A stretch of 64,000 nucleotides of DNA from Thermosipho sp. (in: thermotogales) (GTDB lineage Bacteria; Thermotogota; Thermotogae; Thermotogales; Fervidobacteriaceae): the NCBI GenBank assembly GCA_017656345.1, contig JACDNZ010000008.1, positions 25,618 to 89,617 on the forward strand, given 5' to 3'. Positions 8,775 through 16,653 of this stretch are shown here, one piece after another (position 1 is the first letter of the stretch; every line of letters begins with the position of its first letter). Position numbers and translations under genes: made by a program. A model generated the notes under the pieces. That model was given only the letters and a program-made list of their open reading frames with translations, was not told the origin of the DNA and searched no databases.

Positions 8775-9900
8775 AGTTTGTATAATTGGCGGAGGAATAA
8801 TTGGAACAGCTATAGCATATTTTTTAGGAAAATTAGGGGAGAATTCGGTAGCGATTTTTGAAAAAAGATATCTTTCGTCAGGAGCTACTGGACGATGCGG
8901 TGGAGGAATAAGGCAACAGTGGAGTACTAAATCCAACGTGAGACTTGCAATGCGAAGTGTAGAATTTTTTAAGAAATTTAAAGAAGAAGTAGGTATGGAT
9001 ATTGAATACAGGCAAGGAGGATATTTATTATTATCTTATTCAGAAGAGGAAGCAAGACAATTTGAGAAAAATGTTGAGATGCAAAGAGAAGAAGGATTGG
9101 ATGTTGAAATTCTGAGTCCTAGGATGGTTTCTAAAAGATATCCTTATATTAATACCGATGGGCTTATACTTGCAACTTTTTGCCCAACTGATGGGCATGC
9201 AAATCCGCATAAAGCAACATTTGGATATGCAAATGCAGCAAAGAAGATGGGAATTGATATATATACTCATACAGAAGTTAATGGAATTGAAGTGAAAAAT
9301 GGAAAGATATGTGGAATACATACTTCGAAAGGATATTTCGAATGTGATATAGTTGTGAATGCTGCAGGAGCGTGGTCAAAAGAGGTAGGAATGATGGCGG
9401 GTGTTCAGCTTCCAACAGAAAGTTATAGACATCAAATTTTTGTAACGGAGCCTCTTGAATATTTTTTCCCATTTATGGCAATTAGTTTTTCAGGAAATTT
9501 TTACATGAGGCAGGCGTTACATGGTCAGTTTATAATGGGCCAGGGTGATAAAGATGAAAAACCCGGAATAAATGAAAATGTGACCTTTAGATTTGAAAAA
9601 GAAATGGCAAGGAAAATGACAAAAATTTTCCCATTCCTTGAAAATGTAAGAATTTTAAGACATTGGTCAGGTGAATACAATATGTCACCTGATGCACAGC
9701 CAATACTTGGAAAATCTGATAAGATAGATAATTTTTATTATGCAATTGGTTTTTCTGGCCATGGGTTCATGTTAGCTCCTGCAGTTGGTGAAGCAATAGC
9801 GGAACTTATAGTATTTGGAAAGACCATACATAGTGATATATCGTATCTTAATACAGAAAGATTTAAAAAAGGAATAGTTCAGGAGAAAAATGTGGTATAA
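8764..9900 (+). CDS. FAD-dependent amino acid dehydrogenase beta subunit (DAO family, HcnC/SoxB-like)
   Basis: A 378-residue D-amino-acid-oxidase-family flavoprotein. The dinucleotide fold IIGGGIIGTAIAY is at the N-terminus, followed by SSGATGRCGGGIRQQWS, the region next to FAD in sarcosine oxidase beta and dye-linked proline dehydrogenases. The C-terminus carries SPDAQPILG and GFSGHGFMLAPAVGEAIAE. The likely substrate is an N-alkyl or imino amino acid (proline, hydroxyproline, sarcosine), but the sequence does not decide which. The ATG at 8764 has GGGAG nine bases upstream; the ATG at 8755 directly abuts that site. It overlaps the alpha subunit gene by 11 bp, so the three genes form one operon. 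Confidence 0.87.
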   Translation: MKYKVCIIGGGIIGTAIAYFLGKLGENSVAIFEKRYLSSGATGRCGGGIRQQWSTKSNVRLAMRSVEFFKKFKEEVGMDIEYRQGGYLLLSYSEEEARQFEKNVEMQREEGLDVEILSPRMVSKRYPYINTDGLILATFCPTDGHANPHKATFGYANAAKKMGIDIYTHTEVNGIEVKNGKICGIHTSKGYFECDIVVNAAGAWSKEVGMMAGVQLPTESYRHQIFVTEPLEYFFPFMAISFSGNFYMRQALHGQFIMGQGDKDEKPGINENVTFRFEKEMARKMTKIFPFLENVRILRHWSGEYNMSPDAQPILGKSDKIDNFYYAIGFSGHGFMLAPAVGEAIAELIVFGKTIHSDISYLNTERFKKGIVQEKNVV

Positions 9901-9904
9901 AATA

Positions 9905-9913
9905 TGGTATAAT
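9905..9913 (+). promoter_or_regulatory. Extended -10 promoter of the solute-binding protein gene
   Basis: TGGTATAAT (9905-9913) is a TGn extended -10 element lying just past the stop of the upstream dehydrogenase gene and about 50 bp before the ATG. No convincing -35 is present. It suggests that the binding protein is transcribed apart from the dehydrogenase. Confidence 0.55.
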
Positions 9914-9962
9914 ATAATGATTGCTTTAAGACATTTTCATCTCTTCAAAGGAGGGGAAAAGT

Positions 9963-11225
9963 ATGAAGAAACTTTTGGTCATATTTTTGGCTTTAACTGT
10001 TGCAGTTTTTGCTTTTTCACAAACAAAGATAGTATTCTGGCATGCTATGGGTGGGGGTCATGGTAGAACGCTTGAGCAAATAGTTCAAAACTTCAACGAT
10101 ACCCATCCAGATATTCAAGTTGAAGCTGTTTATGTAGGGAATTACGGTGCTTTGAGTCAAAAATTGCTTGCTGGTGCACAAGCTGGTGAGCTTCCAACAA
10201 TCTCTCAAGCATATTCAAACTGGACTGCAAAACTTATTCAAAGTGGCGTTGTACAACCTTTGAATGGATTTATAAGCGATCCCAAAATAGGTTTAACAAA
10301 GGAAGAATGGGAAGATGTCTTTGAACCACTTAGAAAGAATTGTATGTGGGGAGACACAGTATATGCGGTTCCATTTAATAAAAGTCTTTATGTTCTTTAT
10401 TACAACGTAGATCTTTTCACATTGTATGGTTTGGATGTTCCAAAATCAATAAATGAACTTTTCTATGATGCCAAAGTTTTAACTGAAGATGTTGATGGTG
10501 ATGGACAAGTTGATCAATATGGATTTGGTTTCAGAACAACAGTAGATTTCTTTAATATCCTCTTAACATTAAGAGGAGGATCCATTTTAAGATTCGAAAA
10601 TGGAAGATGGGTATCAAATATCGATAGTCCAGAAACAAGAGAAGTCTTAACATTTGTAAAGAAAATGATAGATGATGGTATAGCATTCTATCAAGGTGGC
10701 TACATGGATGGTCCATTTGGACAACAAAAAATAGCAATGTTTATTGAAACTATTGCAAGTAAACCATATGTTAATAAGAGTTCAGCTGGTAAATTTACAT
10801 GGGCCTGGGCACCAGTACCAGTTTGGAAAACAAGAAAAGTTCCATTTGCAGGAACAGACATAATTATGTTTGCAAATGCAACTGAAGAAGAAAAGAAAGC
10901 TGCATGGGAATTCATGAAATATCTCATTTCCCCAGAAGTAACCGCATTCTGGTCAATAAACACTGGATATATTCCTGTAAGGAAGAGTGCTCTTGAAACA
11001 AATATCTGGAAAGAATACTTAAAAACTGATCCTCTAGCAGAAGTTCCATTGTCACAAATTAATAATGCAGTATTTGATCCACAAATAGGTGTTTGGTACG
11101 AAATTAGAACAGTTGTTGGAAATATGTTCTCAGACTTTGTAAATGGAAAAGTTGATATGGAAACAGCAATTAAAACTGCAAACGATCAGATTAATAAATA
11201 TCTTGCGGAAGAATACGGAGAATAA
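9963..11225 (+). CDS. ABC transporter extracellular solute-binding protein (family 1, UgpB/MalE-like)
   Basis: A 420-residue periplasmic binding protein with a cleavable signal peptide (KK, then a hydrophobic core ending FAFS at about 19) and no lipobox cysteine, as is usual in Thermotogales. The N-terminal IVFWHAMGGGHGRTLEQIV and the later AWAPVPVWKTRKVPFAGTD and AAWEFMKYLISPE are typical of glycerol-phosphate/oligosaccharide binding proteins. No permease or ATPase gene is adjacent, so the cognate transporter is unknown. GGAGGGG precedes the ATG, and a terminator follows. The ligand is not predictable from sequence. Confidence 0.9.
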   Translation: MKKLLVIFLALTVAVFAFSQTKIVFWHAMGGGHGRTLEQIVQNFNDTHPDIQVEAVYVGNYGALSQKLLAGAQAGELPTISQAYSNWTAKLIQSGVVQPLNGFISDPKIGLTKEEWEDVFEPLRKNCMWGDTVYAVPFNKSLYVLYYNVDLFTLYGLDVPKSINELFYDAKVLTEDVDGDGQVDQYGFGFRTTVDFFNILLTLRGGSILRFENGRWVSNIDSPETREVLTFVKKMIDDGIAFYQGGYMDGPFGQQKIAMFIETIASKPYVNKSSAGKFTWAWAPVPVWKTRKVPFAGTDIIMFANATEEEKKAAWEFMKYLISPEVTAFWSINTGYIPVRKSALETNIWKEYLKTDPLAEVPLSQINNAVFDPQIGVWYEIRTVVGNMFSDFVNGKVDMETAIKTANDQINKYLAEEYGE

Positions 11226-11244
11226 TTGTATATTTTAAAATATG

Positions 11245-11280
11245 GCCACCCCTTGGATTTGTCTAAGGGGTGGCTTTTTA
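11245..11280 (+). terminator. Intrinsic terminator after the binding protein gene
   Basis: Perfect 10-bp stem GCCACCCCTT (11245-11254) / AAGGGGTGGC (11265-11274), 10-nt loop, then TTTTTATTTG. Confidence 0.93.
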
Positions 11281-11325
11281 TTTGTATTGTTATATAATTA
11301 TATTGAAGATTGTGTGAGGTGAGTT

Positions 11326-12363
11326 ATGAAAGCAGTTATAAATGCTGAAAAATTGAAAAGGGTTATCTCACATATTGATAAAGTTGCTGGAACGGTAGAA
11401 CCAACCCATCGAATAGTTGGTGTAGCTTATCATAATGGAAATCTTGTGTTTTATGGTGGAGATGGTTGTTTTGCGGTAAAAGCAGAAATATGTGAGATAA
11501 ATCCTACATCTTTAAAATTTAGTATTTTTTTAGATATATTAAAGTCTTTTGTTTTGGAATTAAAAGGAAATGTGTTTATGTATTCTGATGGAAATTATGT
11601 TACTTTGAGAGTGAAAGAAGAGAATTTGAAATTAAAAGTTGGAAAGTTCAGGTTTGAAAAATTTGAAGATCGTTTTGATATTGTTGCAAAACTTAGTAAA
11701 TCTTCCTTTGTTAATGATCTTGATTTTGCATCTTCACATATAGAAGAAGGTTGTATGGTTGATATGTATTTTGGAAAAAAAGTTAAGTTAATATCCGAAT
11801 ATAAAGATATTATTTGTTTTTCTTTGAGAGATTCCTATGATAGTAATATGAGTTTAAATTGGAGTATCCCATATTATACTGCAAGACACATAGTAAAATC
11901 ATTAAAAGATAGTTTTTCAAGAGAAATTTTAATTGGAAAAGGATTAGAGCATCTGATTTTACAGTCAGATTACTTTTACAACGTATGTGGTGAGGAGATT
12001 GCAGAAAACAGGTTGTTTTTGGTGGAAGATGAAATAAAAAATAGTAAACTTATTTCAAAAATTGGTTCGAATCATTTTAAACATTATCTAAGGCGTTCAA
12101 TGATTTTGGGGAGAAACTCACAGGTAAAGCTAAGTGCTACAAAAAGGGGAATATTCTTTTATACTTTTTCTCGTGGTATGGAGTATAAAGGTATACTTGA
12201 AACGAATGTTGAAGGAAGCTTCACAACGACAGCCAATGCGTATTTCTTAAGAAGTGCGCTTAATAGAATAGGCGGTGAAAATTTAATATTAATGCTCGGA
12301 AAAAGTCATTTAATCATATCAACACCGCAGAAGAAAAGATTTATATTACTTAAAATTATTTAG
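11326..12363 (+). CDS. Diverged sliding-clamp-like protein (DNA polymerase III beta fold, hypothetical)
   Basis: A 345-residue protein of no certain function. By eye it follows the three-domain pattern of DnaN. The N-terminus reads like clamp domain I (a helix with [14 protein letters not shown], then [16 protein letters not shown], where clamps have a strand pair ending ATD). Near 255-285 [19 protein letters not shown] resembles the domain III opening. The last 60 residues ([22 protein letters not shown], then [16 protein letters not shown]) match the domain III end in layout. It is slightly shorter than true clamps (about 366 residues) and the usual domain II landmarks are weak. It is convergent with ispG, sharing 18 bp. 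The clamp assignment is my inference and needs profile or structure confirmation. Confidence 0.6.
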   Translation: MKAVINAEKLKRVISHIDKVAGTVEPTHRIVGVAYHNGNLVFYGGDGCFAVKAEICEINPTSLKFSIFLDILKSFVLELKGNVFMYSDGNYVTLRVKEENLKLKVGKFRFEKFEDRFDIVAKLSKSSFVNDLDFASSHIEEGCMVDMYFGKKVKLISEYKDIICFSLRDSYDSNMSLNWSIPYYTARHIVKSLKDSFSREILIGKGLEHLILQSDYFYNVCGEEIAENRLFLVEDEIKNSKLISKIGSNHFKHYLRRSMILGRNSQVKLSATKRGIFFYTFSRGMEYKGILETNVEGSFTTTANAYFLRSALNRIGGENLILMLGKSHLIISTPQKKRFILLKII

Positions 12364-13374
12364 AATTTTTTCAATTTCATCCAGTATCTGTTCTTCTTTG
12401 TATTCACCAACAATTTCTCCATTATAAAAAAGTACAAATCCGTTTTTGACACCTGCAATTCCAATGTCTGCGTCTTTACCTTCACCTATTCCATTAACTA
12501 CACAGCCGAGAATAGCTATTTTTAAATTTTTACTTAAATGAGAAAACTTATCTTCTACAATATTTGCCCATTTTTCGACATCTATTTCAGTTCTGGAACA
12601 GGTTGGGCAGGCTATTACTTCCATACCATTTCTAAGTCCAAGTGATATTAAAATTTTTTTAGCAATTTTTATTTCATTTACAGGATCACCAGCAATAGAA
12701 ACTCTAATTGTATCTCCTATATTTTTGTACAGGAGATAACCGAGTGCCATTGAAGATTTAACTATTGACCATTCGTAGGTTCCTGCCTCTGTTACACCTA
12801 TATGAAGGGGATAATCTGTAAGCTTTGAAATTTTTTCGTAAGCTTTTATGGTTTCTATCACATCTGAACTTTTTACTGAAATTACAATATTTTCAAAACC
12901 ATACTTTTCAAGAATTCTTACTTCTTTTAATGCTGATTCACATAATGCATCTACTTTTGGAAGATGTTCAAATTCTTTTGAAATAGAACCTGAATTTGCA
13001 CCTACTCTAATTGGAGTATGATATTCTTTAGCTATCTTTACTATTTCTTTCACTTTTTCTTCATTTCCTATGTTGCCAGGATTAATTCTTATTTTTTTAG
13101 CGCCGTTTTTGATACTTTCAATTGCAAGTTTATAATTATAATGAATATCCGCAATTACGGGTATTGGTGATTTTTCAGTGATGATTTTTAAGCTTTTAGA
13201 AGCTTCAAAGTTTGGTACAGAAACTCTTACAAGCTCACAGCCTGCTTTGTGAAGTTTATATATTTGATTTAATGTTGAGTTATAATCTTCTGTGTTCGTA
13301 TTTGTCATTGATTGAATGACAATCGGGTTATTACCACCTATCTTTACATTTCCAATGGAGATTTCTTTTGACAT
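12346..13374 (-). CDS. ispG: 4-hydroxy-3-methylbut-2-en-1-yl diphosphate synthase IspG (GcpE)
   Basis: The [4Fe-4S] enzyme of the MEP isoprenoid pathway that reductively opens methylerythritol cyclodiphosphate. The TIM-barrel part starts with [17 protein letters not shown] and includes RINPGNIG. The C-terminal iron-sulfur domain has CPTCSRTE and [19 protein letters not shown], giving the three cluster cysteines. At 342 residues it has the compact bacterial form. GGAGTGAT precedes the ATG. Dxs and IspF of the same pathway are also encoded in this window, on the other strand. Confidence 0.97.
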   Translation of the reverse strand: MSKEISIGNVKIGGNNPIVIQSMTNTNTEDYNSTLNQIYKLHKAGCELVRVSVPNFEASKSLKIITEKSPIPVIADIHYNYKLAIESIKNGAKKIRINPGNIGNEEKVKEIVKIAKEYHTPIRVGANSGSISKEFEHLPKVDALCESALKEVRILEKYGFENIVISVKSSDVIETIKAYEKISKLTDYPLHIGVTEAGTYEWSIVKSSMALGYLLYKNIGDTIRVSIAGDPVNEIKIAKKILISLGLRNGMEVIACPTCSRTEIDVEKWANIVEDKFSHLSKNLKIAILGCVVNGIGEGKDADIGIAGVKNGFVLFYNGEIVGEYKEEQILDEIEKILNNFK

Positions 13375-13401
13375 GATATCACTCCAATCTATTTCAACAA
13401 T

Positions 13402-13430
13402 AATATACCTCTTTAAGATGGCTTTGTCAA
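13402..13430 (-). promoter_or_regulatory. Sigma-70 type promoter of ispG
   Basis: On the minus strand TTGACA (13430-13425) and TATATT (13407-13402) are spaced by 17 bp, a near-consensus pair about 28 bp upstream of the ispG ATG. Confidence 0.8.
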
Positions 13431-13473
13431 AAAGTGCGTTTGTAAAATGTAAGCCTTTTTGTTAAAATAAATA

Positions 13474-13501
13474 TTGAAAAATGTATTGAGAGATGTATTA
13501 C
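13474..13501 (+). promoter_or_regulatory. Candidate promoter of the rseP gene
   Basis: TTGAAA (13474-13479) and TATTAC (13496-13501), 16 bp apart, upstream of rseP. The -10 is imperfect; this is a moderate candidate. Confidence 0.35.
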
Positions 13502-13564
13502 ATTATCAAATAAAAAACATAAAGAAATTTTGTATTTTCGAATAAAAGTGTGGAGGTGATTTAT

Positions 13565-15040
13565 ATAATTAATGTTATAGCATTCATTGTAGTTTTCATG
13601 TTTGTTGTAATTGTTCATGAGCTTGGTCATTTTTTATTTGCGAAAATTTTTGGAGTTGACGTTATTGAATTTGCGATTGGTTTTGGCCCAATACTTTATA
13701 AGAAGAAAATTGGGAAAACTTTGTTGCGTATAAATTTGATACCGTTTGGTGGATATGTGAGGTTAAAAGGTGAGCAGCTTGATGAAGAAGGAGAAAATGC
13801 TTTATATTCAAAGCCTGCATGGCAAAGATTATTGATTGCGTTTGCAGGTCCACTTTTTTCTATATTAGCAGCTTATATTTTATTTATTCCTATTGTTTCT
13901 ATCTGGGGAGTTCCTGCTGTAACTGTTGGGAAAGTTATAGAAAATACCCCTGCACAAATTGCTGGGTTGCAGGATGGTGATGTAATTTTAGAAGTCAATG
14001 GAAAACGAGTATTTAGTTCAATTGAAGTTAGTGATTCAATATCTAAAGATGTTGTCACGTTTACCATTTTACGAAATGGAAAAAAATTGAATTTGGTCAT
14101 AACCCCTGAGTTGTCTCCACCTGAACATATTATAGTACTTGATGATGTTAATGGGAAAATAGTTGGAAAGGTTGAAAAGATAAATGGTTTTTTACCTGAA
14201 AATAATTTAAATTTAAAAGCTGGTGAATATATCGAAATAGAAGATGAATATGGTAACGAATTGACAGGTGCTGTTGTGAGTTATTTGTACCGTAATGAAA
14301 GATATACAGTAGGTTTTTACTATGCGGGAGTTAAACCATATATAAACAAAGACATTGAACCATTTAAAAAAGGGGACAAATTGGTTAGAGTAAATGATAT
14401 TGAAATTAGTGACTATCTTTCTATTGTAAAACTTGTAACTGCTTTAGGTTTAAATGAGAATCAACTTTATCTTGATATTTGGGGTAAGAAAATTGATAAA
14501 TATATAGAACCTCTTGACAACGAAATTACAGTATTGATTGAAAGAGGCGGAGAAAATTTGACATTTAACTTTACAAAGGAAGAATTTGCAAAGATAATAT
14601 CGGAACCTGGTTTTTTCCAGACAGAAAATTATATATTAAAACCTGAAAATCTAGGTGAAACAATATCATTAGCAGTTCAGCGTTGTAATTCCGCAGCTAT
14701 TGCTATCTGGAAGGCTTTTCAAAAGTTGTTTACAAAAGGAGAAGGTGTCGAAGATATTGCTGGCCCAATTGGGATAGCAGTAATTGTAGGTGAAGCTGCA
14801 AAAGCTGGTTGGGAAATGATCTTAACTGTTGTGGCATTTTTTACATTAAATCTTGGAATTTTTAATCTTTTACCACTTCCTGCACTTGATGGTGGAAGGA
14901 TAATCTTTTCATTGATTGAGATTATAACCAGGAAGAAAGTTGATAGAAGAATTGAAGCTATAATTCATACTATTGGATTTTTCATTCTTATGGGAATTGC
15001 TTTTTATTTCATCTTTGCTGATATTTCAAGGTTCTTTTAA
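13565..15040 (+). CDS. rseP: Site-2 zinc metalloprotease RseP/YaeL
   Basis: Intramembrane protease of the S2P family, in the inner membrane, which cleaves anti-sigma factors or signal-peptide remnants. The first membrane helix carries the zinc motif HELGHFLFAK. Two PDZ-like regions follow (around ENTPAQIAGLQDGDVILEVNG and a second, weaker one). The last helices hold the third-ligand motif LLPLPALDGGRI. About 491 residues. No ATG, GTG or TTG is well placed: GGAGGTGA at 13552-13559 predicts a start near 13565, where the frame has ATA then ATT. A GTG at 13550 would lie ahead of that site with no site of its own. The start is therefore probably non-canonical. Confidence 0.93.
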   Translation: MINVIAFIVVFMFVVIVHELGHFLFAKIFGVDVIEFAIGFGPILYKKKIGKTLLRINLIPFGGYVRLKGEQLDEEGENALYSKPAWQRLLIAFAGPLFSILAAYILFIPIVSIWGVPAVTVGKVIENTPAQIAGLQDGDVILEVNGKRVFSSIEVSDSISKDVVTFTILRNGKKLNLVITPELSPPEHIIVLDDVNGKIVGKVEKINGFLPENNLNLKAGEYIEIEDEYGNELTGAVVSYLYRNERYTVGFYYAGVKPYINKDIEPFKKGDKLVRVNDIEISDYLSIVKLVTALGLNENQLYLDIWGKKIDKYIEPLDNEITVLIERGGENLTFNFTKEEFAKIISEPGFFQTENYILKPENLGETISLAVQRCNSAAIAIWKAFQKLFTKGEGVEDIAGPIGIAVIVGEAAKAGWEMILTVVAFFTLNLGIFNLLPLPALDGGRIIFSLIEIITRKKVDRRIEAIIHTIGFFILMGIAFYFIFADISRFF

Positions 15041-15052
15041 GGAGTGATTGAT

Positions 15053-15493
15053 TTGAACATAAAAATTACAGATTCCGAATTGCTTGATATACAATTTGAA
15101 GATTTGAAAAACTTTTCTGAAACAAGGATTGTAAATATGAAAAGAAAAATAGTTTTAAACTTTATGGAAAACAGTGATGTCATTGGTTTTGTAACTTTCG
15201 ATATGAGGTATTTTAACAAGAATGCTTATATTACTTATTATCTTGTTCCGGAAGAGCGAGGAAAGGGTAAAGGTAAAAAAATGCTAAGTTTTGCAATTGA
15301 CTTTGCGTTTAATGAATTAAACCTTGAAAGGATTACAGCGGAAGTATACGAGTATAACGAGAAATCTTTGAAGTTGCTCGAAAAGCTCGGCTTTAAGATT
15401 GAAGGAAGGATTAGGAAAGGCAAGTATCATAATGGAAGATATTATGATATTTTGATATACGGAATGTTGAAGGAAGAAAAAAGAGCGGGTTGA
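15053..15493 (+). CDS. GNAT-family N-acetyltransferase (RimJ/RimL-like)
   Basis: A 146-residue acetyl-CoA-dependent acetyltransferase. The cofactor-binding segment reads LVPEERGKGKGKKML (RxxGxG/A type) and the C-terminus has NEKSLKLLEKLGFKIEGRIRKG, typical of the RimJ/RimL and ribosomal or small-molecule acetyltransferase group; the substrate is unknown. The TTG at 15053 lies eight bases after GGAG; the GTG at 15044 overlaps that site. It follows rseP by 12 bp and is probably co-transcribed with it. Its stop codon lies in the loop of the terminator. Confidence 0.88.
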   Translation: MNIKITDSELLDIQFEDLKNFSETRIVNMKRKIVLNFMENSDVIGFVTFDMRYFNKNAYITYYLVPEERGKGKGKKMLSFAIDFAFNELNLERITAEVYEYNEKSLKLLEKLGFKIEGRIRKGKYHNGRYYDILIYGMLKEEKRAG

Positions 15494-15507
15494 CCCGCTC
15501 TTTTTAT
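15482..15507 (+). terminator. Bidirectional terminator between the GNAT gene and the convergent gene
   Basis: Stem AGAGCGGG (15482-15489) / CCCGCTCT (15494-15501) with loop TTGA, flanked by an A-run on the left and T-run on the right, so it can act on both strands. The TGA stop of the GNAT gene is within the loop. Confidence 0.9.
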
Positions 15508-15860
15508 TTTTTTAAGTTAAAATAATCAGAATTTTCATCATGCTCTATTTTAAGATATCTATTTTTTGCAGTTTCGTATATCTTTTCAATGATCGATTGT
15601 AGGTCACTATTTTTACTCAATTTTTCGATTTTTTCTTTTAATGGAGAGATAAATTCGAAAGTATCACTTTCAAATCTTATATATTGTGAATAAGAAGAAT
15701 CAATATTTTCATCAATTAAAGATAAGAATTTTAAAATTGTGTATATGAAAACTTCTCTGACGTCTGATTTTCTTTTCGCTTCAATAAGTTTTTCGCGGTA
15801 TTCAGGTTCAATCTCATGATAATATTTTACGTATGAATAAATTTTTTCGCCTTTAATCAT
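15504..15860 (-). CDS. Conserved hypothetical protein
   Basis: A 118-residue, highly charged, helix-rich soluble protein with no signal peptide or recognised motif. It begins MIKGEKIYSYVKYYHEIEPEY and is rich in Glu, Lys and Tyr; DENIDSSYSQYIRFES lies in the middle. GGGGTGAT precedes the ATG at 15860; an earlier in-frame ATG at 15878 lies inside rsmE and has no site. It sits directly downstream of rsmE with a gap of about 14 bp, so the two are co-transcribed; a link to rRNA modification is only positional. Confidence 0.75.
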   Translation of the reverse strand: MIKGEKIYSYVKYYHEIEPEYREKLIEAKRKSDVREVFIYTILKFLSLIDENIDSSYSQYIRFESDTFEFISPLKEKIEKLSKNSDLQSIIEKIYETAKNRYLKIEHDENSDYFNLKK

Positions 15861-15874
15861 AGGATCACCCCTTT

Positions 15875-16555
15875 TCAAATTTTTGATAATTTAACGGAAA
15901 AATAACTTAAGGCAACAAAAGCAGCAGTTTCAAATCTCAAAATTTTTTTACCGAGTTTAATACCTTTAAAATGTTTTTCTAGCTCCATGGTTTCTTCCTT
16001 TGAAAATCCACCTTCTGGGCCGACTATTATTCCGACGTCATTTCTAATTTCCTCAGGAAATTTTTGACCGTTAAAATCAAGATAGTAAGTATTTGGAGGG
16101 GCTATCTTAAAAATTTGCGGAAAATTAATGATTTCGAAACTGGGGAATTTGTACCTTACACATTGTTTGCAACTATTTCTAATCAAAAGGTTTATTTTGT
16201 CTGTTTTTTCCAAATAATTTCTATTTGAAAATCGTGTTTTCGTTATATAAATCTTATCTACTCCCAGTTCTACTGATTTCTCTATTAACCATCTAAGCCT
16301 TTCCCATTTTCCTGAGGGGGCAAAAAGTATTAGCTTATTCTCACTTTTTTCTTCTATATGTTTAGACTCCAGTACTTTGCCAAAAGATTTCTGTTTTTTA
16401 ATGTTTTCAAGTTTTACAGTATAGATATTTCCAGAGCCGTCTGTACAAATTAATATGTCGCCGGGTTTCTTCCTTGTTACTTTCAAATGAGCAGTTTCGT
16501 GCTCATCAAAGATTGCAAGGTCATTTTCTATGTTGCAGAAGAAGATATTTGGCAT
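15875..16555 (-). CDS. rsmE: 16S rRNA m3U1498 methyltransferase RsmE
   Basis: A SPOUT-class methyltransferase that makes N3-methyluridine at position 1498 of 16S rRNA. The N-terminal PUA-like domain is followed by a knotted SAM-binding domain with IIVGPEGGFSKEE and the final LGKKILRFETAAFVALSYF, both diagnostic. 226 residues, slightly short but complete. ATG at 16555 with AGTGAGGTGAT upstream. Confidence 0.95.
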   Translation of the reverse strand: MPNIFFCNIENDLAIFDEHETAHLKVTRKKPGDILICTDGSGNIYTVKLENIKKQKSFGKVLESKHIEEKSENKLILFAPSGKWERLRWLIEKSVELGVDKIYITKTRFSNRNYLEKTDKINLLIRNSCKQCVRYKFPSFEIINFPQIFKIAPPNTYYLDFNGQKFPEEIRNDVGIIVGPEGGFSKEETMELEKHFKGIKLGKKILRFETAAFVALSYFSVKLSKI

Positions 16556-16587
16556 TTGATCACCTCACTTTAATTATACTATATTAT

Positions 16588-16616
16588 TTGTTGAACTTAG
16601 ATATTTGTAGTATAAT
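16588..16616 (+). promoter_or_regulatory. Promoter of leuS
   Basis: TTGTTG (16588-16593) and TATAAT (16611-16616) with a 17-bp spacer, 38 bp before the leuS ATG. On the opposite strand TATAAT (16578-16573) may serve rsmE, but its -35 is weak. Confidence 0.6.
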
Positions 16617-16653
16617 TTCATAAAGAGATAAATAACACAATAGGAGGGGTTTT

